A stretch of 64,000 nucleotides of DNA from Limosilactobacillus balticus. GTDB taxonomy: Bacteria; Bacillota; Bacilli; Lactobacillales; Lactobacillaceae. The notes below the pieces were generated by a model, which was given only the letters and a program-made list of their open reading frames with translations, did not search any database and had not been told where the DNA came from. The number at the start of each line of letters is the position of its first letter. The first letter of the stretch is position 1. Where the stretch lies: assembly GCF_014145615.1 (NCBI RefSeq), contig NZ_JACIVH010000064.1, positions 62,001 to 126,000 on the forward strand, read 5' to 3'. Positions 51,698-60,641 of this stretch are shown here, piece after piece. A program made the position numbers and the translations under genes.

Positions 51698-54172
51698 TTA
51701 TTCTGCTAAAAATTGCATCTGAGCACCAATAACTCGATTACGGGCAGGGACCCCACCCTTAACTCGCAACGCTTTAAATGGGAAGGTTGCACGATAGTTA
51801 ACAATCCCAGATACCGGTTTGGGCTCCAGCATTTTATCAAAGTTACCAGTGAATAATTGAGTAAAAATTCCTGGTAAGCTAATGTGAAGGGCTTTGGATA
51901 AAAAGGCTACTTCTGGCAATGACAATGGTTGAACTTTAATTAAGCTAAATTCCCCATCATCCTCTTCAAAAATTGCTTGGTATAACCCTGGCTGTTCCAT
52001 CTTTAATACAGCAATACTAGCCTGCTCATTAAGATTTTGGTAAGTTGATGAAGGAAGATCAGCTGGGTAGCGTAAAGCGGTAGATTGATAATTTAACGCA
52101 ATTGGCGAAAAAAGATCAGTCATTGTCCCTAATGGATAAGCATAATTTCCATCATAGACATAATTGAAGAAGTAACGTTGCTTATCACTACTAGCAGCAG
52201 TAGTTGGCAATTCATCGGGAATTACGATGATTTTTACATCTAAATCATAATTTTGCAACGATTTCAATAACTTACTATAACTAGCAGGAATAATCAAATA
52301 CTGAGGTTGCTCTATCCGTAATATCTGCAAAACATTTTCAATCGTTACTGGCTCAACATAACGCTTTTCAGCTAACTCTGGATTAAACGTAACTGAACTA
52401 GGATTCGAATTTACAATGACATTATTAAAGCCTTCATCATGAAGCTCTTTTAACATCATGGCAACAAAGTAATCACCAGAATTACTTAAACCTAATCGTA
52501 ATCCCCCGGTCCCAATCACCAAAGCGCTTGGTTGGGAAGTTCGGCTAATTTCATTTTCTTCTTCGTAAGCAGAGTAAAAATTATTAGTATGTTGGTCAAA
52601 TTCCCCGGCTGATGGTTCGATTTCCTTGTATTTTGTCAATAATTGGTGGTCTAAACTCATCTGATAAACTTGCTCAGGGGTAGTTTTCCATAGTCTTGCA
52701 ATAAGTTGATTGCTCAACCCGTAATTCTTTGCTTTTTGTAAGACCGGTTCTTTATTAGGATGCGCGGCAATTTCATGCATCAACAGCCGCATCTTATTAA
52801 TCTGTTCAAAATAAAATGGGTCAATTTTTGTCATCTCTGCTAATTCGTTAACTGAGTACCCTCTTTGCATCGCTTCAATTAATACAAAAAGGCGTCCTGC
52901 TTCTGGGTGAACAATTTTGGCAATTAACTGGTCGTCAGTCAGTTGCTTTTGGGCGGCAAGATGAAAGTCAGCCGGCTCATGGTAACGGGATTCAATAGCT
53001 TTGAAAAGCGCTTCAATAGTACTTCGACCAATACCAAAAACCGTCCCCACCGACCGTTTTTCTGTTCCAAGTAAACGACTAGCTTTTGGTAAATCACTAA
53101 ATCCCCAGATTGGAACCCGGGCAGCAATATGATCCATCGTTGGTTCAATAAGAGCCGCATGATGAACATAATTTTCGCCAAGATCAATGTCTCGCAGATG
53201 CTTACCGGCATATAATTGTGCGGTCACTTCAGCAATTGGATATCCAGTTGACTGAGAAGTAAAAGCAGTAATTCGGTCAAAGTATGGGCTGCTCTTAATG
53301 ACATAGAAACGATCACTATTTGTATCCAGGGCAAACTGAATATGGTTTGTACCGACAATCCTTAATTTGCGAGTAATAGCAAAAGCCGTATCTCGAATAT
53401 CTTGAATCTGTCGATCGAGAAGTGTTTGAACAGGATTAAAAGCAATTGAATCGCCAGCATGGATACCAATTGGGTCCATATCCTCAATCATTGACAACAT
53501 CATCATTGTTCCGGAACTATCGCGTTGAACGACAACTTCAATTTCCTTATAACCGGCAAGACTTTGCTGAACTACTACTTGTTCTGCTCGTGATTGGCTC
53601 AAACAAACCTTTACAGCATCTGCCAATTCACTTCGATCATGCACAATTTTACGGGTACTACTACTTTTAGGCAATACTGACCTGATAATGACTGGATACC
53701 CTAGCTTAGTTGCCTCATCTAAAGCGTCCTGATAATTATTAACTGTTACGATTTTCTTAACTGGCGCTTCCATTTGTCGAAGGGTTCGTTCAAGCAAGAC
53801 AGCACTATTGATTTGCCGAATAGTTGCTTCAGGAACTCCTAGTAGTTGAATATTTTCCTTACGAATAATCCCCTTTTCTAGCAATTCTTGAGTAAGTTCA
53901 AAGGCTCGACGATTCCCCAGCGTAGGTAAAATTGCATCGGGATGAAATTTATTAATAATATCCATTAGGCTTTCGACTTTTAGCGGGACAATACAACCAT
54001 GATCAACATTTTCTAAGCTTACCGAAAATGGGTTATCATCTGCCAAGATTGTTTTTATCTTCATTTGTTTAAAAACGCGTGATACCTGGTAAATAGCAGA
54101 GTCAAGCTCATCCCCGTGTTGCACATCATTGGCTCCTGCTCCAATAATCAATACAGATTTCAACTTTTCCAT
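51698..54172 (-). CDS. Degenerate carbamoyl-phosphate synthase large-subunit paralogue
   Basis: The 824-residue protein aligns along the first two thirds of CarB/PyrAB but is about 240 residues shorter. In the first ATP-grasp domain the Gly-rich loop (GGTGGG in active enzymes) reads SSSTRKI, and the EVNPR metal site reads KSSPYFDR. YKEIEV, DPIGIHAGDSI and STGYPIAEV remain. The oligomerisation domain is kept (RLFVLIEAMQRGYSVNELAE). The second ATP-grasp domain is cut to a remnant ending in LSLPEVAFLSKALHI, and the C-terminal allosteric domain is missing. The frame is intact. Its start overlaps the carA-like stop (TGATG). It is very unlikely to make carbamoyl phosphate. Confidence 0.85.
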   Translation of the reverse strand: MEKLKSVLIIGAGANDVQHGDELDSAIYQVSRVFKQMKIKTILADDNPFSVSLENVDHGCIVPLKVESLMDIINKFHPDAILPTLGNRRAFELTQELLEKGIIRKENIQLLGVPEATIRQINSAVLLERTLRQMEAPVKKIVTVNNYQDALDEATKLGYPVIIRSVLPKSSSTRKIVHDRSELADAVKVCLSQSRAEQVVVQQSLAGYKEIEVVVQRDSSGTMMMLSMIEDMDPIGIHAGDSIAFNPVQTLLDRQIQDIRDTAFAITRKLRIVGTNHIQFALDTNSDRFYVIKSSPYFDRITAFTSQSTGYPIAEVTAQLYAGKHLRDIDLGENYVHHAALIEPTMDHIAARVPIWGFSDLPKASRLLGTEKRSVGTVFGIGRSTIEALFKAIESRYHEPADFHLAAQKQLTDDQLIAKIVHPEAGRLFVLIEAMQRGYSVNELAEMTKIDPFYFEQINKMRLLMHEIAAHPNKEPVLQKAKNYGLSNQLIARLWKTTPEQVYQMSLDHQLLTKYKEIEPSAGEFDQHTNNFYSAYEEENEISRTSQPSALVIGTGGLRLGLSNSGDYFVAMMLKELHDEGFNNVIVNSNPSSVTFNPELAEKRYVEPVTIENVLQILRIEQPQYLIIPASYSKLLKSLQNYDLDVKIIVIPDELPTTAASSDKQRYFFNYVYDGNYAYPLGTMTDLFSPIALNYQSTALRYPADLPSSTYQNLNEQASIAVLKMEQPGLYQAIFEEDDGEFSLIKVQPLSLPEVAFLSKALHISLPGIFTQLFTGNFDKMLEPKPVSGIVNYRATFPFKALRVKGGVPARNRVIGAQMQFLAE

Positions 54173-55257
54173 CAATGACGATCCCCCCTCCTATTCATTG
54201 TATCGACAAACTCATCAAACAAACCATCAGTCTCATCGGGCCCCGGTGCGCCATCGGGGAAGAATTGAACTGAAAATGCTGGATAACGACGATGACGAAG
54301 CCCTTGAACACTGTTATCAAGCATATCAACGTATGTAATAAAAAGCTGGGAGCGGTCAACTGAATTCCGCTTAATCAGGTACCCTTCTGCTTGGGTTGCA
54401 TAGACAATGTGATCGGTAATAATTTCATGAATTGGATGATTCATTCCATGATGCTCAACCGGAATTTGTTGAACATCCGCTCCATTAGCGATCCCAAATA
54501 ATTCATGGCCTAATCCAATAGCAAACATCGGTACTTTGGTTTGAACAGTACGAATCATTTCGAGAACTGACTTCCGGACATTATTAGGGTTTCCCGGTCC
54601 ACTGGAGAGCACAACCCCATCAGGATCTAAGCGTAATATTTCTTCAGCAGTTGCGGTATATGGTAAGACAGTAATATTGCATTTTCGTCGGCTTAATTCT
54701 CGTAATATCCCATTCTTTAATCCAAAGTCAATCACAACAACGCTTAGCCCAATTCCGGGATTAGGATATGGCTTAGGAGTAGATACTTGAGCAACCTGTT
54801 GATTCGTTAAAACGGTCGCATGCAGTTGGTCAAAAGCATGATCATCTGGAACCGGAACAATGCTCCCCTTTAATGGCTTTCCAGCTTTTCTTAACTTATG
54901 AACTACTGCCCGTGTATCAATATTAGTAATTCCAGGAATATTCATTTGTTGAAGATATTTATCAAGAGTCAATTGACGTCCATTATTATTGGTTCCAGTA
55001 TCAGCAAGGGACCGAACAATAATTCCTTTAATCGTCGGTACAATTGATTCATAGATATTACGTTGAATTCCATAGCTTCCAATATTGGGCTGGGTAAAGA
55101 CTACAATTTGGTTATTGTAAACCTGATTAGTAATAATTTCTTGATAACCAGTCATACTAGTATTAAAAACAACTTCACCAAAAGTAACGGCTGGTGAGCC
55201 AAAACCTTCACCAGCGAAAATTGAGCCATCTTCAAATATTAGGTATCGTGCTGTCAC
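54172..55257 (-). CDS. Degenerate carbamoyl-phosphate synthase small-subunit paralogue
   Basis: The 361-residue protein has the full length and fold of CarA/PyrAA. The N-terminal half is well kept (YLIFEDGSIFAGEGFG, NTSMTGYQEI, DTRAVVHKLRKAG). In the class I glutaminase half, SSGPGNP remains, but the catalytic Cys of GICLGHQ is Gly (AIGLGHE), the QNHGY His is gone (QAEGY), and the HPE of the triad reads FPD. All catalytic residues are lost while the frame is intact. It starts with GTG after AGGAG. It follows lspA and rluD, the usual head of the pyrimidine operon in lactobacilli, but pyrR, pyrB and pyrC are absent. Confidence 0.85.
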   Translation of the reverse strand: MTARYLIFEDGSIFAGEGFGSPAVTFGEVVFNTSMTGYQEIITNQVYNNQIVVFTQPNIGSYGIQRNIYESIVPTIKGIIVRSLADTGTNNNGRQLTLDKYLQQMNIPGITNIDTRAVVHKLRKAGKPLKGSIVPVPDDHAFDQLHATVLTNQQVAQVSTPKPYPNPGIGLSVVVIDFGLKNGILRELSRRKCNITVLPYTATAEEILRLDPDGVVLSSGPGNPNNVRKSVLEMIRTVQTKVPMFAIGLGHELFGIANGADVQQIPVEHHGMNHPIHEIITDHIVYATQAEGYLIKRNSVDRSQLFITYVDMLDNSVQGLRHRRYPAFSVQFFPDGAPGPDETDGLFDEFVDTMNRRGDRH

Positions 55258-55333
55258 TGTCCCACTCTCCTAAAACTTTGTTAATAATTGATCAATATTA
55301 TTATGAACGTTCTCCAAATTAAACACAATAATT

Positions 55334-56245
55334 TTATTGGTCTGTCTTACGTAAATGTTCAAGCATTTTTGTGAAATAGGCTGGTAATGGAGCCGTAAAA
55401 ACCATTTCTTTGCCTGTTCGGGGGTGTTTAAAGCCCAACAAACGAGCGTGTAGATATTGACCGTTGCCAGCAAGTGTTTTTCGCGGCCCATACAAAGGAT
55501 CTCCTGCCAACGGATGACCAATATATTTCATATGAACGCGAATTTGGTGAGTTCGTCCCGTTTCTAACTGACAGGCAACTAATGTATAATTTTTAAACCG
55601 TTCTAACACATTAAAATGGGTTACCGCGTGACGTCCATCAATCACAACGGCCTGCTTTTTGCGGTCCTTTAATGAGCGACCTAATGGAGCATCAATTGTT
55701 CCTTTATCTTCTTTTATAACGCCATGCACAAGTGCAACGTATTCTCGTTGATTAGTTTTTGCCTTTAATTGAGCTGTCAAAGAACGATGGGCTAGATCGT
55801 TTTTAGCTACCATCAATAGTCCTGATGTATCCTTATCAATTCGATGAACGATTCCAGGTCGAAATTCTCCATTAATAGTTGACAATGGTGAATGATATAA
55901 AAGAGCATTTACAAGCGTATGGTCTGGATGACCTGGTGCAGGATGAACTACCATTCCCTGCGGTTTATTAACGACAATAACATCATTATCTTCATATACA
56001 ATATCAAGAGGAATATTCTCAGGTGTTAAATCAATTTTTTGTGGCTCTTCTGGGATTATTTGGATATGGTCACCTACAAGCAACTTATATTTGGGCTTTA
56101 CTTGTTTGCCATTAACAAGGACGTGACCATCTTCTATCCAATGTTGAATTTGTGATCGGGAAAATTGATCAAAATGATGGCCAAGTTGCTTATCAATCCT
56201 TCCAACCATCTCACTATCAATTGTTAATTCTACTTCTTCAGACAT
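55334..56245 (-). CDS. rluD: RluD-family 23S rRNA pseudouridine synthase
   Basis: The 303-residue protein has an N-terminal S4 RNA-binding domain (SRSQIQHWIEDGHVLVNGK) and a RluA/RluD catalytic domain: VVNKPQGMVVHPAPG, then the catalytic HRIDKDTSGLLMVAK. LETGRTHQIRVHMKYIGHPL follows. It isomerises uridines in 23S rRNA. Its start codon is 3 bases after the lspA stop, with AAAGGAG inside lspA. Confidence 0.93.
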   Translation of the reverse strand: MSEEVELTIDSEMVGRIDKQLGHHFDQFSRSQIQHWIEDGHVLVNGKQVKPKYKLLVGDHIQIIPEEPQKIDLTPENIPLDIVYEDNDVIVVNKPQGMVVHPAPGHPDHTLVNALLYHSPLSTINGEFRPGIVHRIDKDTSGLLMVAKNDLAHRSLTAQLKAKTNQREYVALVHGVIKEDKGTIDAPLGRSLKDRKKQAVVIDGRHAVTHFNVLERFKNYTLVACQLETGRTHQIRVHMKYIGHPLAGDPLYGPRKTLAGNGQYLHARLLGFKHPRTGKEMVFTAPLPAYFTKMLEHLRKTDQ

Positions 56246-56248
56246 TTG

Positions 56249-56695
56249 TCAGTCCTTCTCCTTTAAGATGCAAATTATTAGCCAGATTACGCCAATTGTT
56301 AAGCACATATCCGCAATATTAAAAATTGGAAAATTAATAAATGTTGTTTCAAACATATCTACAACATACCCTTGCCTCAACCGATCGATAAAGTTGCCGA
56401 TTGTTCCTGCCATAATCAATGCTAATCCGATTATCATTGATGCATTTTTACGGTACTGCCAGATAAAGTAACCAATTACAATAATTGCAATAATAGTTAT
56501 AATAGTAAAAAAAGTTTGTTGTCCTTCAAAAAGACTCCAAGCAGCCCCTGAATTTCGTAAATTAGTTAACTCAATAATACCAGGAATTAGCTGTTTACTA
56601 CCACCAAGAACAATTGATGAGGCAACCCACGATTTTAATAATTGGTCACAAATTGTTAAAATTAAAATAATACCAATAGCGATCCCAAGTAACAA
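56249..56695 (-). CDS. lspA: Lipoprotein signal peptidase II
   Basis: The 148-residue inner-membrane protease has four hydrophobic segments and the catalytic Asp motifs: MAGTIGNFIDRLRQGYVVDMF and FNIADMCLTIGV. The LTNLRNSGAAWSLFEG loop is also conserved. It removes signal peptides from prolipoproteins. The start is TTG at 56695, directly after the stop codon of the EbsA gene, with AGGGGG as ribosome site. Confidence 0.95.
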   Translation of the reverse strand: MLLGIAIGIILILTICDQLLKSWVASSIVLGGSKQLIPGIIELTNLRNSGAAWSLFEGQQTFFTIITIIAIIVIGYFIWQYRKNASMIIGLALIMAGTIGNFIDRLRQGYVVDMFETTFINFPIFNIADMCLTIGVIWLIICILKEKD

Positions 56696-57088
56696 TTATT
56701 GAACCCCCTGTTGTTTCAATGCTAATTTCAAACGTGCAATTGCTTTAGTGGTAAAGGTAAAACTCATCACTTCTCCATTCACGGTAATTGTCACCGTATG
56801 CTTGGTAAACTCTGGCTGACGAATATCAGAGATTGGGATAACGAGATACTGCTTTTGTAACAAGCGATTAAATACCATTTTAGTTGGAGTGATTACTACA
56901 GTTCGTCGCCGCCATTCTAATAAGGCAAGAATTACAAAAACTGCAAAAAAGAGCGCACTGAGCCACTGAAAATGGGTAATTTCAAGCCAAATTACGAGAC
57001 CGGCAATAAAGAAGAGAAAAGTCCAACACCAGCTAATAATTGCCCCCGTAAGGTCTGGTTGGTAAAAATAACGAGTTTCTTCTTCCAT
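56696..57088 (-). CDS. ebsA: EbsA-family membrane protein
   Basis: The roughly 130-residue protein has two hydrophobic segments (about residues 19-37 and 42-60) and a soluble C-terminal PH-like part (VVITPTKMVFNR, ISDIRQPEF). It matches the EbsA family named from an enterococcal pheromone-response locus, commonly next to an RNase HI in lactobacilli as here. Function unknown. I favour the ATG at 57088 (MEEETRYFY); five codons upstream lies another ATG, but it overlaps the AAAGG site. Confidence 0.75.
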   Translation of the reverse strand: MEEETRYFYQPDLTGAIISWCWTFLFFIAGLVIWLEITHFQWLSALFFAVFVILALLEWRRRTVVITPTKMVFNRLLQKQYLVIPISDIRQPEFTKHTVTITVNGEVMSFTFTTKAIARLKLALKQQGVQ

Positions 57089-57127
57089 AATTATAAATGT
57101 CATCCTTTCAGAAAAGAGGTAGTTTTT

Positions 57128-57523
57128 ATGATCAAAATTTTTACAGATGCTGCAACAAAAGGAAATCCTGGTCCTACTGGTTTAGGAATAATAATAATTA
57201 CCAATCATAAGCAAATTCAGCTTGCAATTCCAGTAGATAAGGAAAAGATGGACAATCACCATGGTGAATTTGCTGCAGCTCACTATGGATTTAAATACTT
57301 AATTGATCACTTTAGTAATAATGAAACAATCCTATTTTATACTGATAGTCGTATCTTAAGTGACGCAATTGGCAAAAATTATACAAAACATTACCAAAAA
57401 GAATTAGCAGTACTAAATCCTCTCCTTCAACACTTTCCAACGGTTATTACCCAGTGGATTCCTGAAAGCCAAAATCGTGGAGCACATAATTTAGCAAATC
57501 AGGCCCTCCACAAAATAGAGTGA
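57128..57523 (+). CDS. RNase HI-family protein
   Basis: The 131-residue protein begins MIKIFTDAATKGNPGPTGLG, with the first catalytic Asp. The Glu is in NHHGEFAAAHYG, the second Asp in LFYTDSRILSDAIG, and the C-terminal Asn/His-containing loop in ESQNRGAHNLANQAL replaces the usual Asp. It cuts RNA in RNA-DNA hybrids or is a related nuclease. The ATG at 57128 follows AGAGGT. It is divergent from ebsA. Confidence 0.88.
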   Translation: MIKIFTDAATKGNPGPTGLGIIIITNHKQIQLAIPVDKEKMDNHHGEFAAAHYGFKYLIDHFSNNETILFYTDSRILSDAIGKNYTKHYQKELAVLNPLLQHFPTVITQWIPESQNRGAHNLANQALHKIE

Positions 57524-57588
57524 TTTTGGAAAACAGCATACCATTTTGATTATATCATTCACATGTTCTATCAGCTACTAAGCAGAGA

Positions 57589-57634
57589 AAAAGCCTTAGC
57601 GGTCGTTACAATGCAACTCCTTACTAAGGCTTTT
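57589..57634. terminator. Bidirectional terminator
   Basis: AAAAGCCTTAG pairs perfectly with CTAAGGCTTTT across a 24-base loop between the RNase H gene and the convergent methyltransferase gene. Confidence 0.85.
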
Positions 57635-57708
57635 ATTATTGGGAGATTTTGCCCCCTTTTATCCCCCTTTTGACGTTTTTTAAAGCAGAATTTTCGTTGA
57701 AACCCTTG

Positions 57709-58863
57709 CTATTTAAGGGATTTGATCTTGGAGCGATCTTTTTTGCCCCAATATTGGTAGAGATCTGTTCGTAAGGCACCGTTATAAAGTTTGCGACGCT
57801 TTGTGGCGGGCGCTCCATAGTACTTTTCAAATTCCATATCAGCCGTCAAAATATATTTACTCCATGTAGTTAATGGACGGTATAGCTCACCCATTTGTCG
57901 GTAAAGTTCATGAACAGATTCTTTATCACTTAAACGTTCCCCATATGGCGGGTTAGCAACGATAACTCCATTAACTTCGCTTGTTTGCCAGTCTTTTACG
58001 GCTAATTGCTTAAACGTGATATCATGAGTTAAGCCTGCCGCACGAGAATTTTCTTGAGCAATATCGATCATATTCTGGTCAATATCATATCCATGGATGT
58101 CTAATTCAATATCATAATTTGCTAAGGCATCGGCCTCATCCCGAACTTCATCAGATAAACCATCTGGAACCAAGTTAACCCATTGTTCACTAATAAATGA
58201 ACGGTTGATTCCAGGCGCAATATTATGACCATATAATGCTGCTTCGATTGGAATCGTTCCCGAACCACATACAGGATCGACAAATGGATTATCAGGGAAC
58301 CAGTGGGCAAGCATTACCAAGGCGGCTGCCATATTTTCCTTCAACGGTGCTCCACCTTTATTTTTACGATATCCACGTTTAAAAAGTCCCTCTCCACTAG
58401 TATCTAATGTAAGAAGAACATGGTCCTTATTAATTGCTACTTCTAATGGGTAAGTAGCACCAGTTTCAGCTAAGCGAGTCCGACGATGATATGCATTACT
58501 GAGACGTTGAACAATCGCTTTTTTAGTGATTGCTTGAACACTTGGCACATTATGTAATTGTGAGTTATGACTTTTTCCTTCAACCGGGAAATTCGCGTCA
58601 ATTGGCAACAAATCTTCCCATGCAATATTTTCAGTACGATCAAACAATTCTTCAAAAGACCGAGCATCGAATTCACCCACAACAATTTTTACTCGGTCTG
58701 CTGTCCGTAACCAGAGATTAGTTCGAATAACATCCTTCATTGTTCCTTGAAAACGCACCCGACCATTCTCTACTTTAACTTCATAGCCAAGATCTCTTAG
58801 TTCTTTTCCTACCAATGCTTCAATACCTGCAGCAGCAGTAGCAATTAACTGATATGTTTGCAC
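57709..58863 (-). CDS. THUMP-domain class I RNA methyltransferase (RlmL/YpsC type)
   Basis: The 384-residue protein has an N-terminal ferredoxin-like/THUMP region (QTYQLIATAAAGIEALVGKEL, VENGRVRFQG) and a Rossmann methyltransferase domain: FVDPVCGSGTIPIEAAL binds SAM, GYDIDQNMIDIAQENSRAAG follows, and IVANPPYGERL is the N6-adenine/N2-guanine NPPY motif. It modifies 23S rRNA, probably N2 of a guanosine. GTG at 58863 fits AAAGGAG with eight bases of spacing; an ATG seven codons upstream overlaps that site. Confidence 0.9.
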   Translation of the reverse strand: MQTYQLIATAAAGIEALVGKELRDLGYEVKVENGRVRFQGTMKDVIRTNLWLRTADRVKIVVGEFDARSFEELFDRTENIAWEDLLPIDANFPVEGKSHNSQLHNVPSVQAITKKAIVQRLSNAYHRRTRLAETGATYPLEVAINKDHVLLTLDTSGEGLFKRGYRKNKGGAPLKENMAAALVMLAHWFPDNPFVDPVCGSGTIPIEAALYGHNIAPGINRSFISEQWVNLVPDGLSDEVRDEADALANYDIELDIHGYDIDQNMIDIAQENSRAAGLTHDITFKQLAVKDWQTSEVNGVIVANPPYGERLSDKESVHELYRQMGELYRPLTTWSKYILTADMEFEKYYGAPATKRRKLYNGALRTDLYQYWGKKDRSKIKSLK

Positions 58864-58944
58864 ATTAAACTCTCCTTTAGACATATTCCTATTAATTATT
58901 TTACCTTATGTTGCTTCAAAATGAAAAGAAGCCGCAAGAAGAAA

Positions 58945-58985
58945 CAAAAGAGACTGCAAAACTAAAAATGTTGCAATCTCTTTTG
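58945..58985. terminator. Terminator-like hairpin
   Basis: CAAAAGAGACTGCAA pairs with TTGCAATCTCTTTTG (one or two mismatches). It lies 30 bases after the nrdI stop codon on the minus strand. Confidence 0.75.
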
Positions 58986-59014
58986 TTTACAAATGGTAGT
59001 CTATTCTAACCTAA

Positions 59015-59491
59015 TTACATTAAGGAATTCTCATTTGCTTTATCAGTTAATATTTTGTAAATGCGTTCAATATCCCGGGTGGTGCCACGAGATTCAAATG
59101 CTGCTAATAAAGGCAAATCGTATTTTTTGGCGTATGTCTTGGCAGTTATTACATACATCTTCCCTAAGGTCAGGTTTCCGCTGCCAATTATTCCCGCACA
59201 ACGTTTAACATTATCATAGCTTTCCAAATAATCGTGCATTGGTGTTGTTAAGATTTCTGTTAACGTCGGCGTGAATCTACTTCCACCGATCATATATGTT
59301 GGTAGTAAAACAAAAAATTTACTATCGCTTTTGGTTGGAAGTGTCTCCTCTGAAATCTCCAATAACTCAATTAACGGATTCTCATTATTTAAATGATACT
59401 GTTGCGTTGCGTATTCTTGAAGTCGATGGGTGAATGACCGTACATTCCCAGAAAACGACATATATACAATTTTTATTCTCTTATTATCCAT
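59015..59491 (-). CDS. nrdI: NrdI-type flavodoxin
   Basis: The 158-residue flavodoxin-like protein has the NrdI FMN loop IVYMSFSGNVRSFTHRL. GGSRFTPTLTEIL and the GIIGSGNLTLGKMYVITAK region with FESRGTTRDIERI, also typical of NrdI, follow. NrdI supplies the oxidant that builds the manganese-tyrosyl cofactor of class Ib ribonucleotide reductase. No nrdE, nrdF or nrdH is nearby, so it stands alone. Confidence 0.85.
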   Translation of the reverse strand: MDNKRIKIVYMSFSGNVRSFTHRLQEYATQQYHLNNENPLIELLEISEETLPTKSDSKFFVLLPTYMIGGSRFTPTLTEILTTPMHDYLESYDNVKRCAGIIGSGNLTLGKMYVITAKTYAKKYDLPLLAAFESRGTTRDIERIYKILTDKANENSLM

Positions 59492-59791
59492 AATTCCCTA
59501 ACTTCATTATCTGATATTTTGTTAATCGGAAGATAAGCTAATTTGCAAATAACTCATTTTAACCCCTCTAACATTATAGGCGCACTTGGAATAAAATGAA
59601 ACAATTATTTATATTTTATTGCTATTTTAAGAATTTTTAAGCTATATCTACCCCAAACGCCCAAAATTTAATTTATCATCGTTTAACTTTTTGCTTCAAA
59701 AAGTAATTGTTAACGTATTATGTAAAAGAAAATAATAACAGTATGCTCTGATTTTTAAAATAAAAAAACCCGAGCGAACTCGGGTGCCTGT
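59492..59791. other. AT-rich gap between nrdI and rnpB
   Basis: Besides the rnpB terminator at its right end and the nrdI ribosome site and promoter region at its left, I find no gene or repeat here. Short open frames lack ribosome sites. Confidence 0.6.
59768..59785 (-). terminator. rnpB terminator
   Basis: ACCCGAG pairs perfectly with CTCGGGT around a CGAA loop, and on the minus strand seven T residues follow. Confidence 0.95.
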
Positions 59792-60180
59792 ATGCAAGTA
59801 TCTGTAGGCCATGTTTTGTCGTAATATAATTATCAGGCATAATTATATCGAGGTAATCATCTATCTCAGAGTACCGAAATACTCTCCCCTGGAATCACTT
59901 CAATTTGTTATCCAAAGCTCCCCTACCGTAGTTTGGGTTTACCGCTTGAGGGGTTTACCGCGTTCCACCAATATCGTTTCCAATATTGTATCGTCACTGT
60001 GGCACTTTTCAGGAATACTAAGACGTAGTTAAAACCTTAGTCCGTTTTTCCGCCGTCACCATAAAATGGTGCCCCGCCTTATTTTTTCAGCGAGCACAAA
60101 CACTACAGGCATCGCAGCCTGTGCGAGCATGGACCTTCCTAACACAACATAAGCTGTGCTCAATTACCCAAAACTTGCAA
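59792..60180 (-). ncRNA. rnpB: RNase P RNA, Bacillus type
   Basis: On the minus strand the sequence shows conserved RNase P RNA blocks: GAGGAAGGTCCATGCTCGCAC-like P4 5' strand (here AGGAAGGTCCATGCTCGCAC), AAGTGCCACAGTGACGA, GGTGGAACGCGGTAAACCCC, GGTAGGGGA, GAGATAGATGATTACC, and ACAAAACATGGCCTACAGA near the 3' end. GCAAGT at 60173-60178 pairs with ACTTGC at 59794-59799 (plus-strand coordinates) as helix P1, which fixes the ends to within a few bases. The RNA is the catalytic part of the enzyme that matures tRNA 5' ends. Confidence 0.96.
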
Positions 60181-60207
60181 AATTATTAATAAACTATTCG
60201 ACACGCA

Positions 60208-60570
60208 CTAAAGCAAATGTGAGTCATTATTATCGTTACCATCTAATTGTGAACCAAATACGCGACGTTCTAGATTAGATAGACGCTTTAAAATATCCAT
60301 ATTCGCAGCGCTCGATACAGGTTGACGGGAAGCAGTTTGGTTACTCATAGATGAACCAACTTCTACTTGGCGATTTAATTCATCAACCTTTGCTCTCAAA
60401 CGTTCATTTTCATCATTTAAACGTTCAAGTTCTTTATTATAGGTGTCGTAGTCTTTAATAACATCATCTAAGAAAGCATCAACATCCGCTTCATCGTAGC
60501 CTTTGCCAATATTTCTCTCCTTAAATTGCTTATGCAAAATATCTTGTGGAGTAAATTTTATGTTATCCAA
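60208..60570 (-). CDS. gpsB: Cell-division protein GpsB
   Basis: The 120-residue DivIVA-like protein starts DNIKFTPQDILHKQF, and the membrane-binding DEADVDAFLDDVIKDY is followed by a coiled coil (residues about 35-72). After a Ser/Gln-rich linker, the C-terminal helix ILKRLSNLERRVFG is the hexamerisation segment typical of GpsB. It coordinates PBP1 and division-site switching; a PBP1A gene lies nearby. I use the TTG at 60570, correct distance from GAGGT; the GTG three codons upstream overlaps that site. Confidence 0.93.
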   Translation of the reverse strand: MDNIKFTPQDILHKQFKERNIGKGYDEADVDAFLDDVIKDYDTYNKELERLNDENERLRAKVDELNRQVEVGSSMSNQTASRQPVSSAANMDILKRLSNLERRVFGSQLDGNDNNDSHLL

Positions 60571-60641
60571 CTTAAACACCTCAATTGTTTAGTTTGCGTA
60601 GTCCAATAACTATAATACCAAATCAAAGAAAAAATGCAAGG

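Noticed and set aside
51698-55257. Idea that the carA/carB-like pair is only a sequencing artefact
   Set aside because: There are no stops or frameshifts over 3.5 kb, substitutions fall precisely on catalytic residues in both subunits, and the TGATG coupling is kept.
56972-57127. A longer N-terminus for the RNase HI gene
   Set aside because: The upstream part overlaps ebsA on the other strand and has no ribosome site; the RNase H fold starts exactly at the ATG at 57128.
57636-57830. Leftward 64-codon frame overlapping the 3' end of the RNA methyltransferase gene
   Set aside because: It uses another frame of the same strand across a well-conserved coding region and has no start signals.
59811-60032. 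A 73-codon rightward open frame within the RNase P RNA gene
   Set aside because: It lies wholly inside conserved rnpB structure, has no ribosome site, and resembles no protein.
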